The notes: a model not told the origin generated them from the letters alone. Shown: positions 16,369 through 25,199, counted from the stretch's first letter. The stretch is 64,000 nt of DNA from Leisingera aquaemixtae (GCF_019801145.1 NZ_JAHVJQ010000006.1:124001-188000), one strand, 5' to 3'. Numbers and translations: made by a program.

Positions 16369-17352
16369 TCAGTGAGCCGTCGGGCGTGCCTGTTCCTGGC
16401 GCAGGTCGCGGGCTGAGGTGCCATGCGCGGTGCGGAAGGCGCGGGCAAAGCTCGATTGCGAGGTGAAGCCGGTGGCCATTGCCACCTCCATCAGCGGCAT
16501 TGCGGTGTCGGTGACCAGGCGGCGGGCCTCGGCCAGGCGCAGCTGAAGGTAGTGGTCCTGCGGCGTGGTGTTGAGCTTGAGCCGGAACTGCTGCTGCAGG
16601 CTGCGCGGGCTGGTGCCCAGCGTCTCGGCGATCTGCGCCAGCGGCAGCGGCTCATCCAGCGAGGCTTCCATCAGCGCGTTTGCCTTGGCGGTCAGGGCAC
16701 TGTGGGCGCGGCCGCCCAGTCGGCTTTGCGGGCGCGGCAGGGCAGAGGGCCCGTCGAACAGGAACAGCCCCGCCACGCGGGAGGCAAAGCCTGCGCCATG
16801 GCGGCAGCTGATGATGTGCAGCATCATTTCAATTGCCGGCGTCGCGCCGCCGGAGGTCATACGGGCCTCAGACACGGTGAAGCGGTCGTTGCGGGCGTCC
16901 ACGTCGGGGAAGCGGGCGGCGAAGTTTTCCAGGTCTTCCCAGTGGGTGGTGGCGGGGTGGCCGTCCAGCAGCCCTGCCTCGGCCATCAGCCAGGGCCCGC
17001 CGTCGATGCCTGCGATGGTGGCGCCGGTGGCGGCGATGCGGCGCAGGCCGGCCAGCAGGCTGGGGGTGGCATGACGCGCCAGCTGGAAGCCCGCGACGAT
17101 GATCAGCAGTTCGCAGCCCTGCAGCCGGGCCAGCGGAAAGCTCGGCACGGTGAGGCCGCTGGTCAGCATCGGCGGCTCTGCCGTGGCGCTGACATAATCC
17201 CAGTCGAATGCCGCCCGCCCGGCCAGCCGGTTGGCGGCGCGCATGGGGTCCACTGCAGCGGCAAAGGACAGCGTGTTGCATTCATCCAGAACCAGCACCG
17301 CTGTCTTCAGCGGCCGGTTCTCGGGCTGCAGGATGTTTTTTGCGGATTTCAT
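16369..17352 (-). CDS. cdhR: GlxA/CdhR-type AraC-family regulator of carnitine catabolism
   Basis: 327 residues. The N-terminal half is a DJ-1/PfpI-like domain (VLVLDECNTLSFAAAVDPM, then IIVAGFQLARHATPSLL), the C-terminal half an AraC helix-turn-helix pair (LAQIAETLGTSPRSLQQQF and LMEVAMATGFTSQSSFARAF). This architecture and its position divergent from the carnitine genes match CdhR, the activator of carnitine dehydrogenase in Pseudomonas. The ATG at 17352 is weakly preceded by GAAG. It probably controls the divergent 17486-21221 operon in response to carnitine; the effector is inferred from context. Confidence 0.82.
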   Translation of the reverse strand: MKSAKNILQPENRPLKTAVLVLDECNTLSFAAAVDPMRAANRLAGRAAFDWDYVSATAEPPMLTSGLTVPSFPLARLQGCELLIIVAGFQLARHATPSLLAGLRRIAATGATIAGIDGGPWLMAEAGLLDGHPATTHWEDLENFAARFPDVDARNDRFTVSEARMTSGGATPAIEMMLHIISCRHGAGFASRVAGLFLFDGPSALPRPQSRLGGRAHSALTAKANALMEASLDEPLPLAQIAETLGTSPRSLQQQFRLKLNTTPQDHYLQLRLAEARRLVTDTAMPLMEVAMATGFTSQSSFARAFRTAHGTSARDLRQEQARPTAH

Positions 17353-17485
17353 CAACTTCGATTCGCCTGGTGTAAACTGTGCCGTAAAAGGCTGCGGCAG
17401 AGTCGCTGTCAGCGCAAATCAGAATCTGGGGAGGAGCCTGGGGATAACCCGTGGCAAAACCCTGTACATCGAAGGGAAAAGAAAA

Positions 17486-18403
17486 ATGCCTCTGGAAATG
17501 AACCGGGAAGTCTTCATCACCTGTGCCGTGACCGGCTCCGGCGGCACCCAGGACCGCAGCCCGCATGTGCCGCGCTCGCCCCAGCAGATCGCCGACAGCG
17601 CCATCGCCGCGGCCAAGGCCGGCGCCGCAGTGGTGCACTGCCATGTGCGCGATCCTGAGACCGGGGTGCCGTCGCGCCGACTGGATCTTTACCGCGAGGT
17701 GACTGACCGGATCCGTGATGCCGAGGTGGATGTGGTGCTGAACCTGACCGCGGGCATGGGCGGTGATATGGTGTTTGGCGACACCGAGAACCCGCTGCCG
17801 CTGAAGGAGGCGGGCACCGACATGGTTGGGGCGACGGAGCGCGTTGCCCATGTGGCGGAATGCCTGCCCGAGATCTGCACCCTGGATTGCGGCACCATGA
17901 ACTTTGCCGAGGCCGACTACGTTATGACCAACACGCCCGGCATGCTGCGGGCGATGGGGCAGATGATGACCGACCTGGGCGTGAAGCCGGAGATCGAGGC
18001 GTTTGACACCGGCCACCTGTGGTTTGCCAAGCAACTGGTGAAGGAAGGCGTGCTAGAGCCGAACGCGCTGGTGCAGCTGTGCATGGGGGTGCCGTGGGGC
18101 GCGCCGGACGACCTCAACACTTTCATGGCGATGGTCAATAATGTGCCGGACGACTGGACCTTCTCGGCCTTTGCGCTGGGCCGCAACCAGATGGCCTATG
18201 CGGCGCAATCGGTGCTGGCGGGCGGCAATGTGCGGGTCGGGCTGGAGGACAACCTGTGGCTCGATAAAGGCGTCCTGGCAGAGAACTGGCAGCTGGTTGA
18301 ACGTGCGAACACCATCGTGTCGAACATGGGCGCACGGGTGATCGGTCCGCAGGAAGTGCGCGAGAAGCTGGGCCTGACCAAACGCGCGCCGGCGGCGAAG
18401 TAA
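17486..18403 (+). CDS. 3-dehydrocarnitine:acetyl-CoA cleavage enzyme (BKACE/DUF849 family)
   Basis: 305 residues. BKACE enzymes condense a beta-keto acid with acetyl-CoA; the carnitine branch converts 3-dehydrocarnitine to betainyl-CoA plus acetoacetate. The barrel motif VVHCHVRDPETG supplies the metal-binding His pair, and NLTAGMGG is part of the active site; the region RVGLEDNLWL near the C-terminus is diagnostic for the family. GAAGGG precedes the ATG. Its place between cdhR and the carnitine dehydrogenase makes the carnitine assignment likely; the residue evidence alone would not separate it from other BKACEs. Confidence 0.88.
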   Translation: MPLEMNREVFITCAVTGSGGTQDRSPHVPRSPQQIADSAIAAAKAGAAVVHCHVRDPETGVPSRRLDLYREVTDRIRDAEVDVVLNLTAGMGGDMVFGDTENPLPLKEAGTDMVGATERVAHVAECLPEICTLDCGTMNFAEADYVMTNTPGMLRAMGQMMTDLGVKPEIEAFDTGHLWFAKQLVKEGVLEPNALVQLCMGVPWGAPDDLNTFMAMVNNVPDDWTFSAFALGRNQMAYAAQSVLAGGNVRVGLEDNLWLDKGVLAENWQLVERANTIVSNMGARVIGPQEVREKLGLTKRAPAAK

Positions 18404-18510
18404 GCGAGTATTCGCGGGGTGCCCTGCGTGCACCCCCTGTACAGTCCTTGTGCACTGGGTGGAGTCAATTCAGGGTTGAAGCCCGAGAGGGGATGGGATT
18501 ACTTGAGTGA

Positions 18511-18843
18511 ATGATATTCTTTCCGTTCTTCGCGGCTTCGATGCTGTCGCTCACCGCTTTCCTGCAATCAGAAGCGGCTTGGTGGAAAGGGCCGCTTGCG
18601 GCGCTGGCGTTGTTCTTCGCCGGGTTTGGAATTGCGCTGGGCCTCTCCGACGCAATGCTGGAGAACACCATTGTTCCACCGGTGATTGGATTAGCGGCCG
18701 CAGCTTGGCTTGGCGCCGGGGTCATTGGCCTGGGGGCAGCCCTTGCATTGGTACTGCGGAAGTTTCTGTCTCCGGGCCGGATTGCTGGCGCTGCCTTCCT
18801 TTGCGGTTTCATGGTGTTCAGTGTCCTGCCGTTCCTGATCTGA
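18511..18843 (+). CDS. Small hydrophobic membrane protein inside the carnitine operon
   Basis: 110 residues, about three or four membrane segments (MIFFPFFAASMLSLTAFLQS, then PLAALALFFAGFGIALG, a long Ala/Gly-rich segment, and a final FLCGFMVFSVLPFLI). I do not recognise it. It has only a weak ribosome-binding site. It stands between the cleavage enzyme and the dehydrogenase, where roseobacters usually have nothing, and is flanked by a 10-bp inverted repeat (TTGAGTGAAT at 18503 and ATTCACTCAA at 18874). It could be an inserted gene or a carnitine-linked membrane factor. Confidence 0.6.
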   Translation: MIFFPFFAASMLSLTAFLQSEAAWWKGPLAALALFFAGFGIALGLSDAMLENTIVPPVIGLAAAAWLGAGVIGLGAALALVLRKFLSPGRIAGAAFLCGFMVFSVLPFLI

Positions 18844-18993
18844 AGCGGAGCGCAGCGCACGCGCGCGCAGCGCGTATTCACTCAATGAAAATAATAGCTG
18901 CCCGCTTGCTCGCGGGCGGGGACGTCGTGGGCGCCTAGCCGGCGCTATGTGCTCGTGCTGTTCACGAGCCAATGTGTTTTGGAGAATGAAACG

Positions 18994-20466
18994 ATGAAAA
19001 CAGCAGCAATCATCGGCGGCGGGGTTATCGGCGGCGGCTGGGCCGCGCGGTTCCTGCTCAATGGCTGGAACGTGCGGGTGTTCGACCCGGACCCGGAAGC
19101 GGAGCGCAAGATCGGCGAAGTGCTGGCCAACGCCCGCCGGAGCTTGCCCGGCCTGGGCAATGTGGCATTGCCTGCCGAGGGCAGCCTGACCTTCCATGAG
19201 ACCATCGCGGAGGCCGTCGAGGGCGCCGAGTGGATCCAGGAGAGCGTGCCGGAGCGGCTGGACCTGAAACAAAAGGTCTATGCAGAGCTGCAGGCGCATT
19301 GCGCGCCGGATGCGGTGATCGGCTCCTCCACTTCCGGCTTCAAGCCGTCGCAATTGCAGGACGGACGCGAGAACCCGGGCCAGATCGTGGTCGCGCATCC
19401 GTTCAACCCGGTCTATCTGCTGCCGCTGGCCGAGCTGGTCACGACAGAGGCCAACCCGGCGGGCGTCATCGACCGCGCCAAGGAGATCATCACTGCCATC
19501 GGCATGTATCCCCTGCACCTTAAGAAAGAGATCGACGCCCATGTGGCCGACCGTTTCCTGGAAGCGGTCTGGCGCGAGGCGCTTTGGCTGGTGAAGGACG
19601 GCATCGCCACCACCGAGGAGATCGACAACGCGATCCGCTACGGCTTTGGCATCCGCTGGGCGCAGATGGGTCTGTTTGAAACCTACCGGGTGGCTGGCGG
19701 CGAGGCGGGCATGAAGCATTTCATGGCGCAGTTCGGCCCCTGCCTCAGCTGGCCCTGGACCAAGCTGATGGATGTGCCGGAATTCACTGATGAGCTGGTG
19801 GAACTGATCGCGGGCCAGTCGGATGAGCAATCCGGCCAGTATTCGATCCGCGAGCTGGAGCGGCACCGGGACGACAACCTGGTCGGCATGATGCGGGCGC
19901 TGGGCGCAAACAACTGGGGTGCCGGTGCGCTGCAGAACGCCCATGACCTGAACCGCGAAGGCGAGGCCGGGCTGGTGCGCACGATCGGGGACTTGGAAGA
20001 CCTGAGCCAGCCGGTGCTGACCCAGAGCCGCGTGGTGCCGCTGGACTGGACCGATTACAACGGCCATATGACCGAGAGCCGCTATCTGGACGCCTTTGCG
20101 CAGTCCACCGACCGGCTGATGATGATCATCGGCTGCGATGCGGAGTATATTGCCAACGGCGGCAGCTACTTCACCGCCGAAACCCATATCCGCCATATCG
20201 ACGAGGTCCATGCGGGCGATCCGATCCAGGTGAAGACCCGGGTGATCATGGGTGCGGGCAAGAAGATGCATCTGTGGCACGAGATGTTCTCCGGCGAGCG
20301 GCTGCTGGCGACCGGTGAGCATATGCTGCTGCATGTGGACCTGAAGACCCGCCGTTCGGCGCCGCCTGCGCCGCATATCGAGGCCAACCTGGTGAAGCTG
20401 GCAGAAGCCCATGCGGTGCTGGCGGCGCCGGAGGGGCTGGGCCGCGCAGTTGGTGCGCCCAGATGA
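18994..20466 (+). CDS. Carnitine 3-dehydrogenase / betainyl-CoA thioesterase fusion
   Basis: 490 residues with two domains. Residues 1 to about 310 are a 3-hydroxyacyl-CoA-dehydrogenase-like enzyme with the NAD motif GGGVIGGGWAARF and the catalytic AHPFNPVYLLPL; it oxidises L-carnitine to 3-dehydrocarnitine. Residues from about 340 are a hot-dog thioesterase (PLDWTDYNGHMTESRYLDAF) that should hydrolyse betainyl-CoA to glycine betaine. The fusion is known in rhizobia and roseobacters. Together with the BKACE gene it closes the route carnitine to glycine betaine plus acetoacetate. GGAG lies 9 bases before the ATG; the stop overlaps the next gene. Confidence 0.9.
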   Translation: MKTAAIIGGGVIGGGWAARFLLNGWNVRVFDPDPEAERKIGEVLANARRSLPGLGNVALPAEGSLTFHETIAEAVEGAEWIQESVPERLDLKQKVYAELQAHCAPDAVIGSSTSGFKPSQLQDGRENPGQIVVAHPFNPVYLLPLAELVTTEANPAGVIDRAKEIITAIGMYPLHLKKEIDAHVADRFLEAVWREALWLVKDGIATTEEIDNAIRYGFGIRWAQMGLFETYRVAGGEAGMKHFMAQFGPCLSWPWTKLMDVPEFTDELVELIAGQSDEQSGQYSIRELERHRDDNLVGMMRALGANNWGAGALQNAHDLNREGEAGLVRTIGDLEDLSQPVLTQSRVVPLDWTDYNGHMTESRYLDAFAQSTDRLMMIIGCDAEYIANGGSYFTAETHIRHIDEVHAGDPIQVKTRVIMGAGKKMHLWHEMFSGERLLATGEHMLLHVDLKTRRSAPPAPHIEANLVKLAEAHAVLAAPEGLGRAVGAPR

Positions 20467-21221
20467 GCCGGGTTTTGGTCACTGCCGGCGGGTCTGGCAT
20501 CGGTCGTGCGATGGCCGAGGGCTTTGCCGCCGCCGGCCATCAGGTCTGGGTCACGGATGTGAGCGCCGTAGCGCTGGCGGACGTGCCGGAAGGCTGGCGG
20601 ACAACGGCGGTGGATGCCACCGATGAGGCGGGCGTCAAGGCGCTGTTTGCGGAAATCGCTGAAGTTTGGGGCGGGCTCGATGTGCTCTGCGCCAATGCGG
20701 GCATCGCCGGGCCTACGGCGCTGATCGAGGATATTGCGCTGGAGGACTGGCGCAAATGCGTGAGCGTCAATCTTGAGGGCTGCTTTCTGGCCGCCAAATA
20801 CGCGGCACCGGTGATGAAGGCGGCCAAGGCGGGATCGATCATCGTGACATCCTCCACCGCAGGGCAGTACGGCTATCCGAACCGGGCGCCTTATGCTTCG
20901 GCGAAATGGGCGGTCATCGGGCTGATGAAGACCTTGGCGATGGAGCTTGGCCCCTTTGGCATCCGCGCCAATGCGATCTGTCCCGGCGCGGTGGAAGGGC
21001 CGCGGATGGAGGGCGTTTTGGAGCGTGAGGCGGCGGCCAAGGGCATGACCCGGGACGAGGTCTATGCGGGTTATGCCGCGGGCACCTCGATGGGGCGGTT
21101 CGTCGAGGCGAGCGACATTGCCAATATGGCGGTGTTCCTCGGCTCGGACGCAGCGCGGCTGGTGTCGGGGCAGGTGATTGCCGTTGATGGCCATACCGAG
21201 AACCCGGACCCGAAAGTGTGA
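20463..21221 (+). CDS. SDR-family oxidoreductase of the carnitine operon
   Basis: 252 residues, classical short-chain dehydrogenase. The cofactor motif is VTAGGSGIGRAM, the Asn motif CANAGIAG, and the active site is SSTAGQYGYPNRAPYASAK (Ser-Tyr-Lys). The C-terminus VSGQVIAVDGHTENPDP is family-like. It begins in an ATGA overlap with the carnitine dehydrogenase, so it is part of the same pathway; it might reduce acetoacetate (a 3-hydroxybutyrate-dehydrogenase role) or act on D-carnitine. The substrate is inferred from neighbours only. Confidence 0.82.
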   Translation: MSRVLVTAGGSGIGRAMAEGFAAAGHQVWVTDVSAVALADVPEGWRTTAVDATDEAGVKALFAEIAEVWGGLDVLCANAGIAGPTALIEDIALEDWRKCVSVNLEGCFLAAKYAAPVMKAAKAGSIIVTSSTAGQYGYPNRAPYASAKWAVIGLMKTLAMELGPFGIRANAICPGAVEGPRMEGVLEREAAAKGMTRDEVYAGYAAGTSMGRFVEASDIANMAVFLGSDAARLVSGQVIAVDGHTENPDPKV

Positions 21222-21276
21222 GCGCCTAGATCAGGAAGTCAGAGGGCAGCGTTCGGCCCAGCGGGGTGGGAAGCGA

Positions 21277-21329
21277 AGCGCCCGCCCCGTGGGGGGCGGG
21301 ACGGGCGCTGCCCGGCCTATCGGCCGGGC
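21277..21329. terminator. Tandem hairpins ending the convergent carnitine operon and regulator gene
   Basis: AGCGCCCG/CGGGCGCT (21277-21284 with 21302-21309) and GCCCGGCC/GGCCGGGC (21310-21317 with 21322-21329) are two adjacent GC-rich stems between convergent genes. There is no clear U-tract, so factor-dependent ending is also possible. Confidence 0.5.
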
Positions 21330-21350
21330 GGAAGTTCTGTTTGAAACGAT

Positions 21351-22214
21351 TTAACTGCTGATCGCCGCCCTGAGCGCCCTGAGCCGTCCGGGCAATTGCC
21401 GGGCGGTGATGTCGGCTTCGCGCACCAGATTGTCAAAATGATTGGTGAAGGTGGCGATCCGCTCCTTGTCGCGGAAGGCCAGATAATGGGTGCCGGCGTA
21501 AAAGACACACAGAAGCGGCCCGAAGATGGTGATCGGTGAGGAATAAAGCCGCTTGGCATCGAACAGGTAGATGCGCAGGCGGGGGTAGAGCTGCTCGCAG
21601 AGGCGCTCGAACTGATCAAGCTGTTCCAGCCGCACGTCCAGCGGCAGGCCCTCGTAATAGCCAACCGCATGGGCAAAGCTGTCGAGCTCGTATAGCGGCA
21701 GGGCGATTTCGTAATCAGACGGGGACTGGCGCATCCAGGTGAGCCGGTCTTCGGAGGCGCCGATGGCCTGGCCGGCGGTACGGCCCAGATGGGGGGAGTA
21801 TTCCCATTCCAAGAGCGCGCGGGTTTTCAGCATGTCGGGCAGGGCAGCGGGAACGTGGCGGATCTTGTAGCCCTCGGCCTCCTGGTGCCAGTCGAAGATC
21901 CGTTCATCGACCAGCGCGCGGGGGGCCTCGGTAAGGGTGAGGCTGGAGGCCAGCAGTTCGGCGGCGCTTTCGGGCCGGTCAGACAGGCTGAGGAGCCAGT
22001 CGGCGGAAACCCCCAGAGCGCCGGCGCAGGCGCCGACCAAATGGGCATTGGGCAGCCGCGCGCCCTCGTCCGTCAAGAGCTGCGAAATGGTGGAGCGGTC
22101 GACGCCGACGGCGCGGGCCAGGGCGCTTTGGCTGAGGCCGCTGTCGCGCAAGGCTTTGTTCAGCCTTTGCCGGAACTGCTCTGCGCGCACCCGTTTGTCG
22201 ATGTTTTCTATCAT
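21351..22214 (-). CDS. XRE-family transcriptional regulator
   Basis: 287 residues. The N-terminal helix-turn-helix is clear (LSQSALARAVGVDRSTISQL). The rest is a sensor-like domain without a named family: IFDWHQEAEGYKIRHVPAAL, then YELDSFAHAVGYYEG and SPITIFGPLLCVFYAGTHYL. The ATG at 22214 was chosen because it keeps the HTH near the N-terminus; an earlier in-frame start at 22310 lies in the shared regulatory region. It diverges from a DUF2061 and fatty acid desaturase pair. A perfect inverted repeat TGTTTCCAAA/TTTGGAAACA flanks the intergenic space, suggesting it represses both directions. Confidence 0.85.
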   Translation of the reverse strand: MIENIDKRVRAEQFRQRLNKALRDSGLSQSALARAVGVDRSTISQLLTDEGARLPNAHLVGACAGALGVSADWLLSLSDRPESAAELLASSLTLTEAPRALVDERIFDWHQEAEGYKIRHVPAALPDMLKTRALLEWEYSPHLGRTAGQAIGASEDRLTWMRQSPSDYEIALPLYELDSFAHAVGYYEGLPLDVRLEQLDQFERLCEQLYPRLRIYLFDAKRLYSSPITIFGPLLCVFYAGTHYLAFRDKERIATFTNHFDNLVREADITARQLPGRLRALRAAISS

Positions 22215-22215
22215 G

Positions 22216-22298
22216 TGTTTCCAAATATCACGGTTGATGGATTTTGTTAACTGCATTCGGAATTCTGCACAGTCTGCGGCTGCGGTAGTTTGGAAACA
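22216..22298. promoter_or_regulatory. Candidate operator pair for the XRE regulator and desaturase genes
   Basis: TGTTTCCAAA at 22216-22225, two bases from the regulator ATG, and its exact inverse TTTGGAAACA at 22289-22298, 31 bp before the desaturase operon, bracket the intergenic space. The 63-bp spacing allows binding as two half-sites or looping. The link to the adjacent regulator is inferred. Confidence 0.5.
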
Positions 22299-22328
22299 AG
22301 CACTTACCAAAGAATTTCAGGAGGAAAG

Positions 22329-22535
22329 ATGGAAACGCGCAGGCGCTCCATAGTTAAGGCAGTGATCTGGAACATCCTCGGGCTGGCGACGATGACGCTG
22401 GTGGGGTTGATTGCCACCGGCTCGGCCAAGGCAGGCGGCATGATGGCGCTGGTCAATACAGGGATCGGCTTCACGGTCTACCTTTTCTATGAACGCGCCT
22501 GGGCAAAGATCAGCTGGGGGCGCGGCCATGTCTGA
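22329..22535 (+). CDS. DUF2061 small membrane protein
   Basis: 68 residues, family DUF2061, with about two membrane helices (VIWNILGLATMTLVGLIATG and MMALVNTGIGFTVYLFYE) and a conserved YERAWAKISWG tail. It has a consensus CAGGAGGAAAG ribosome-binding site. The last 8 bases overlap the desaturase gene, so it is probably a partner in membrane lipid remodelling under the divergent XRE regulator. No molecular function is established for the family. Confidence 0.82.
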   Translation: METRRRSIVKAVIWNILGLATMTLVGLIATGSAKAGGMMALVNTGIGFTVYLFYERAWAKISWGRGHV

Positions 22536-23442
22536 GCGCTGCAGTGAATACATGCCGCGGGGCGTGGAATGGGGCACCCTGGCGCTGATCCTGGGCTGTT
22601 ACGGCGGCTGGCTGGCTGCGCTGTGGCTGCTGCCGCAGGTCAGCCTGTTGCTGACGGTGATGGCGCTGGGCGTGATGGCGGCGCTGCATTCCTCGCTGAC
22701 CCATGAGGCGCTGCATGGGCATCCGTTCCGCAGCCGCTGGCTGAATGAGGCGCTGATGTTCTTTCCGCTGAGCCTGGCGATCCCTTATGGCCGCTTCCGC
22801 GACACCCATCTGGCGCATCACGAGGATGAGGCGCTGACCGACCCCTATGACGATCCGGAAAGCAATTTCCAGGACCCGGGCGTTTGGGCGCGCTTGCCGG
22901 GTTGGCGCAAGGCGCTCTTGCGGGTGAACAACACGCTATTGGGCCGGGTGGTGCTGGGGCCGCTGATCGGGCAGCTCTGCTTTATGGCGGGCGACTGGCG
23001 GCTGATGCGCAGGGGAGAGCCGGGGATTGCCCGCGACTGGGCGCTGCATGGCCTTGGCCTGGCGGTGGTGATCTGGGTGGTGCTGCAGTCGCCTGCGCCG
23101 CTTTGGGCGGCGGTTGCCGGGGCCTATCTGGGGCTGGCGCTTTTGAAGATCCGCACCTTCCTGGAGCACCGCGCGCATGAAACCGCCCGCGGCCGCACCG
23201 TGGTGATCGAGGACAAGGGGCCGCTGGCCTTCCTGTTCCTGAACAACAACCTGCACATCGTGCACCACATGCATCCGGGCGTGCCCTGGTACGCGCTGCC
23301 GCGGCTTTACCAAACCCGCCGGGCAGAGTTCCTGGCGGCCAACGACGGCTATTTCTACCGCAACTACCTGCAGATTTTCCGCAACTACCTGTTGCGGGCC
23401 AAGGATCCGGTGCCGCATCCGCTCTGGCAGCAGGGGGAATAA
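22528..23442 (+). CDS. Fatty acid desaturase-family membrane enzyme
   Basis: 304 residues, inner-membrane non-haem di-iron enzyme. The three His boxes are present: HEALHGH, HLAHHEDE and HIVHHMHPG. Hydrophobic segments lie around residues 15-60 and 160-210. It acts on acyl chains, carotenoids or other lipids; the exact substrate is unclear. The ATG at 22528 overlaps DUF2061 by 8 bp. Regulation is likely by the divergent XRE regulator through the TGTTTCCAAA repeats. Confidence 0.88.
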   Translation: MSERCSEYMPRGVEWGTLALILGCYGGWLAALWLLPQVSLLLTVMALGVMAALHSSLTHEALHGHPFRSRWLNEALMFFPLSLAIPYGRFRDTHLAHHEDEALTDPYDDPESNFQDPGVWARLPGWRKALLRVNNTLLGRVVLGPLIGQLCFMAGDWRLMRRGEPGIARDWALHGLGLAVVIWVVLQSPAPLWAAVAGAYLGLALLKIRTFLEHRAHETARGRTVVIEDKGPLAFLFLNNNLHIVHHMHPGVPWYALPRLYQTRRAEFLAANDGYFYRNYLQIFRNYLLRAKDPVPHPLWQQGE

Positions 23443-23460
23443 GGGCGCATAAGCGGGGGC

Positions 23461-24363
23461 ATGTTTGCCTGGATCCCCGTTTCCATAGCCGCTGCCAGCT
23501 TTCAGACCGTGCGCTTCATGCTGCAGAAGGTCCTGAGCAGCGTGACGCTGTCGCCGGGCGGAGCCACCTTCGCCCGGTTTGTCTATTCCGCACCCTTCAT
23601 TCTGGCCGGGCTGGCAGCCTATCTGGCGGTGTCGGGGCGGAGCCTGCCGGAACTGGGGCCGAAGTTCTGGATGTTTGCGGCCATCGGCGGCACCGCGCAG
23701 ATCCTGGCCACCGTCTGCGTCGTCGCTCTGTTCAAGCAGCGCAATTTTGCGGTCGGCATCACCTTCAAGAAAACCGAAGTAATCCAGACCGCCATCGTCG
23801 GGCTGGCGGTGCTGGGCGATCCTGTCAGCCTTGGCGGCTGGGCGGCGATCCTGATCGGGCTGGCCGCCGTTCTGGTGCTGTCCAAGACCCCGGATGCGGC
23901 AGGCCCCTGGTGGCGGCATCTGACCAACCGGGCCTCGCAGCTGGGGCTGGGGTCGGGGGTGCTGTTTGCCTTTTCCGCGGTCAGCTACCGCGGCGCGTCG
24001 CTGCAGCTGGCGGAGCTGGAGCCGATGTTCCGCGCAGGCGTGACCTTGGCTGCGGTGGTCAGTCTGCAGACGCTGTTCATGCTGGTCTGGCTGGGCCTGC
24101 GCGAGAAGGGCGAGATCGCCCGGGTCTGGCAGGCACGCAAAGTTGCGGTTTGGGTGGGGCTGACCAGCATGGGGGGCTCATTCTGCTGGTTCTGGGCCTT
24201 CACGCTGCAAAACGCAGCCTATGTGAAGGCGGTGGGGCAGGTGGAGCTGCTGTTGTCGCTGCTGGCGTCGGTGCTGTTCTTCAAGGAGAAGGTCACGCTC
24301 CGCGAACTGGTGGGCATGGGGCTGCTGATCGTGTCGATCCTGGTGCTGGTTCTGGCCCTGTAG
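23461..24363 (+). CDS. EamA/DMT-superfamily transporter
   Basis: 300 residues with about ten membrane helices arranged as a duplicated EamA fold. The two halves end in matching helix 5 and 10 motifs (FKKTEVIQTAIVGLAVLGDP and VELLLSLLASVLFFKEKV). The latter resembles the conserved Glu-rich end of the drug/metabolite exporters. It follows the desaturase by 18 bp and may be co-transcribed. The substrate is unknown. Confidence 0.85.
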   Translation: MFAWIPVSIAAASFQTVRFMLQKVLSSVTLSPGGATFARFVYSAPFILAGLAAYLAVSGRSLPELGPKFWMFAAIGGTAQILATVCVVALFKQRNFAVGITFKKTEVIQTAIVGLAVLGDPVSLGGWAAILIGLAAVLVLSKTPDAAGPWWRHLTNRASQLGLGSGVLFAFSAVSYRGASLQLAELEPMFRAGVTLAAVVSLQTLFMLVWLGLREKGEIARVWQARKVAVWVGLTSMGGSFCWFWAFTLQNAAYVKAVGQVELLLSLLASVLFFKEKVTLRELVGMGLLIVSILVLVLAL

Positions 24364-24387
24364 CCGGAAGCGTCAGCAGATGGGCAG

Positions 24388-24457
24388 CCGGAATTATGCG
24401 ATAATTCCGGCCCGGAAAGCACGGGTTTCAAAGGACGTTTCCCGCGCCGGGAAACGT
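24388..24457. terminator. Two hairpins ending convergent genes
   Basis: CCGGAATTAT/ATAATTCCGG (24388-24410) is a 10-bp stem 25 bp after the EamA stop; ACGTTTCCC/GGGAAACGT (24435-24457) is a 9-bp stem 7 bp past the nudix stop on the minus strand, followed by TCCTTT. U-tracts are short. Confidence 0.55.
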
Positions 24458-24463
24458 GATCCT

Positions 24464-25195
24464 TCAGCCGTCGGCGGGCATCGGGTAGCCCTTGAGGCGC
24501 AGGAACAGGCTGGCCTCGTCGTTGTTGTGGAAATAGGGCACGCTTTGCGGCGGCTCGGCGTCGCGGACGCGGGCGGTGACTTCGGCCAGCACCACCTCAG
24601 TGATGAAGGGCAGGTCGAAGCTGCGCACCTGGCTGAGCGGGATCCATTGCAGATGCGACAGCTCATCCGCGGCGCGGGAGAAATCATCCAGGTCGCCTGT
24701 GATCTGATCGGCATCCACCAGAAAGAAGCGCGCGTCGAAGCGGCGCGGGCGGCCCGGCGGGGTCAGGGCTCGGAACACGAACTGCATCGCCCTGGCCGAA
24801 GGCACATGGCCGGTGGCGGCAAAACTCTGCCAGTCTTCGGGGATGTCTCCCTGCCATGCGCCGGGCTCGCCCAGGATCAGGCCGGTTTCCTCCCACAACT
24901 CTCGCACCGCGGCGACGCTGAGGGCATGGTGCACATCCCCGGGCGCCTTGTCGGCGAGGCGCTCCTGGCAGACTGCGGAAATGGGAGAGGCCAGCGGGAC
25001 CTGCGCGTCGGCCACATCCACGGCACCGCCGGGAAAGACGAACTTGTTGGGCATGAACGCCGCCTTGGCGCCGCGCTGTCCCATCAGCACCTGCGGGTCG
25101 TCTGACATCCGGCCGCGCATGGCGATCACTGTCGCCGCGTTGCGGATTGCGGTCTTGTCGGTGGTGGTCTCGCCGCTGAGATACGTCTCGCTCAT
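24464..25195 (-). CDS. NUDIX hydrolase
   Basis: 243 residues. The Nudix box is visible as AAVRELWEETGL with the preceding Gly-containing loop extended, a variation common in larger family members; the fold continues into FVFPGGAVDVAD at the start. These enzymes hydrolyse nucleoside diphosphates linked to other groups. The start follows the DUF983 stop by 4 bp, so the pair form an operon. Substrate unknown. Confidence 0.85.
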   Translation of the reverse strand: MSETYLSGETTTDKTAIRNAATVIAMRGRMSDDPQVLMGQRGAKAAFMPNKFVFPGGAVDVADAQVPLASPISAVCQERLADKAPGDVHHALSVAAVRELWEETGLILGEPGAWQGDIPEDWQSFAATGHVPSARAMQFVFRALTPPGRPRRFDARFFLVDADQITGDLDDFSRAADELSHLQWIPLSQVRSFDLPFITEVVLAEVTARVRDAEPPQSVPYFHNNDEASLFLRLKGYPMPADG

Positions 25196-25199
25196 GGTG

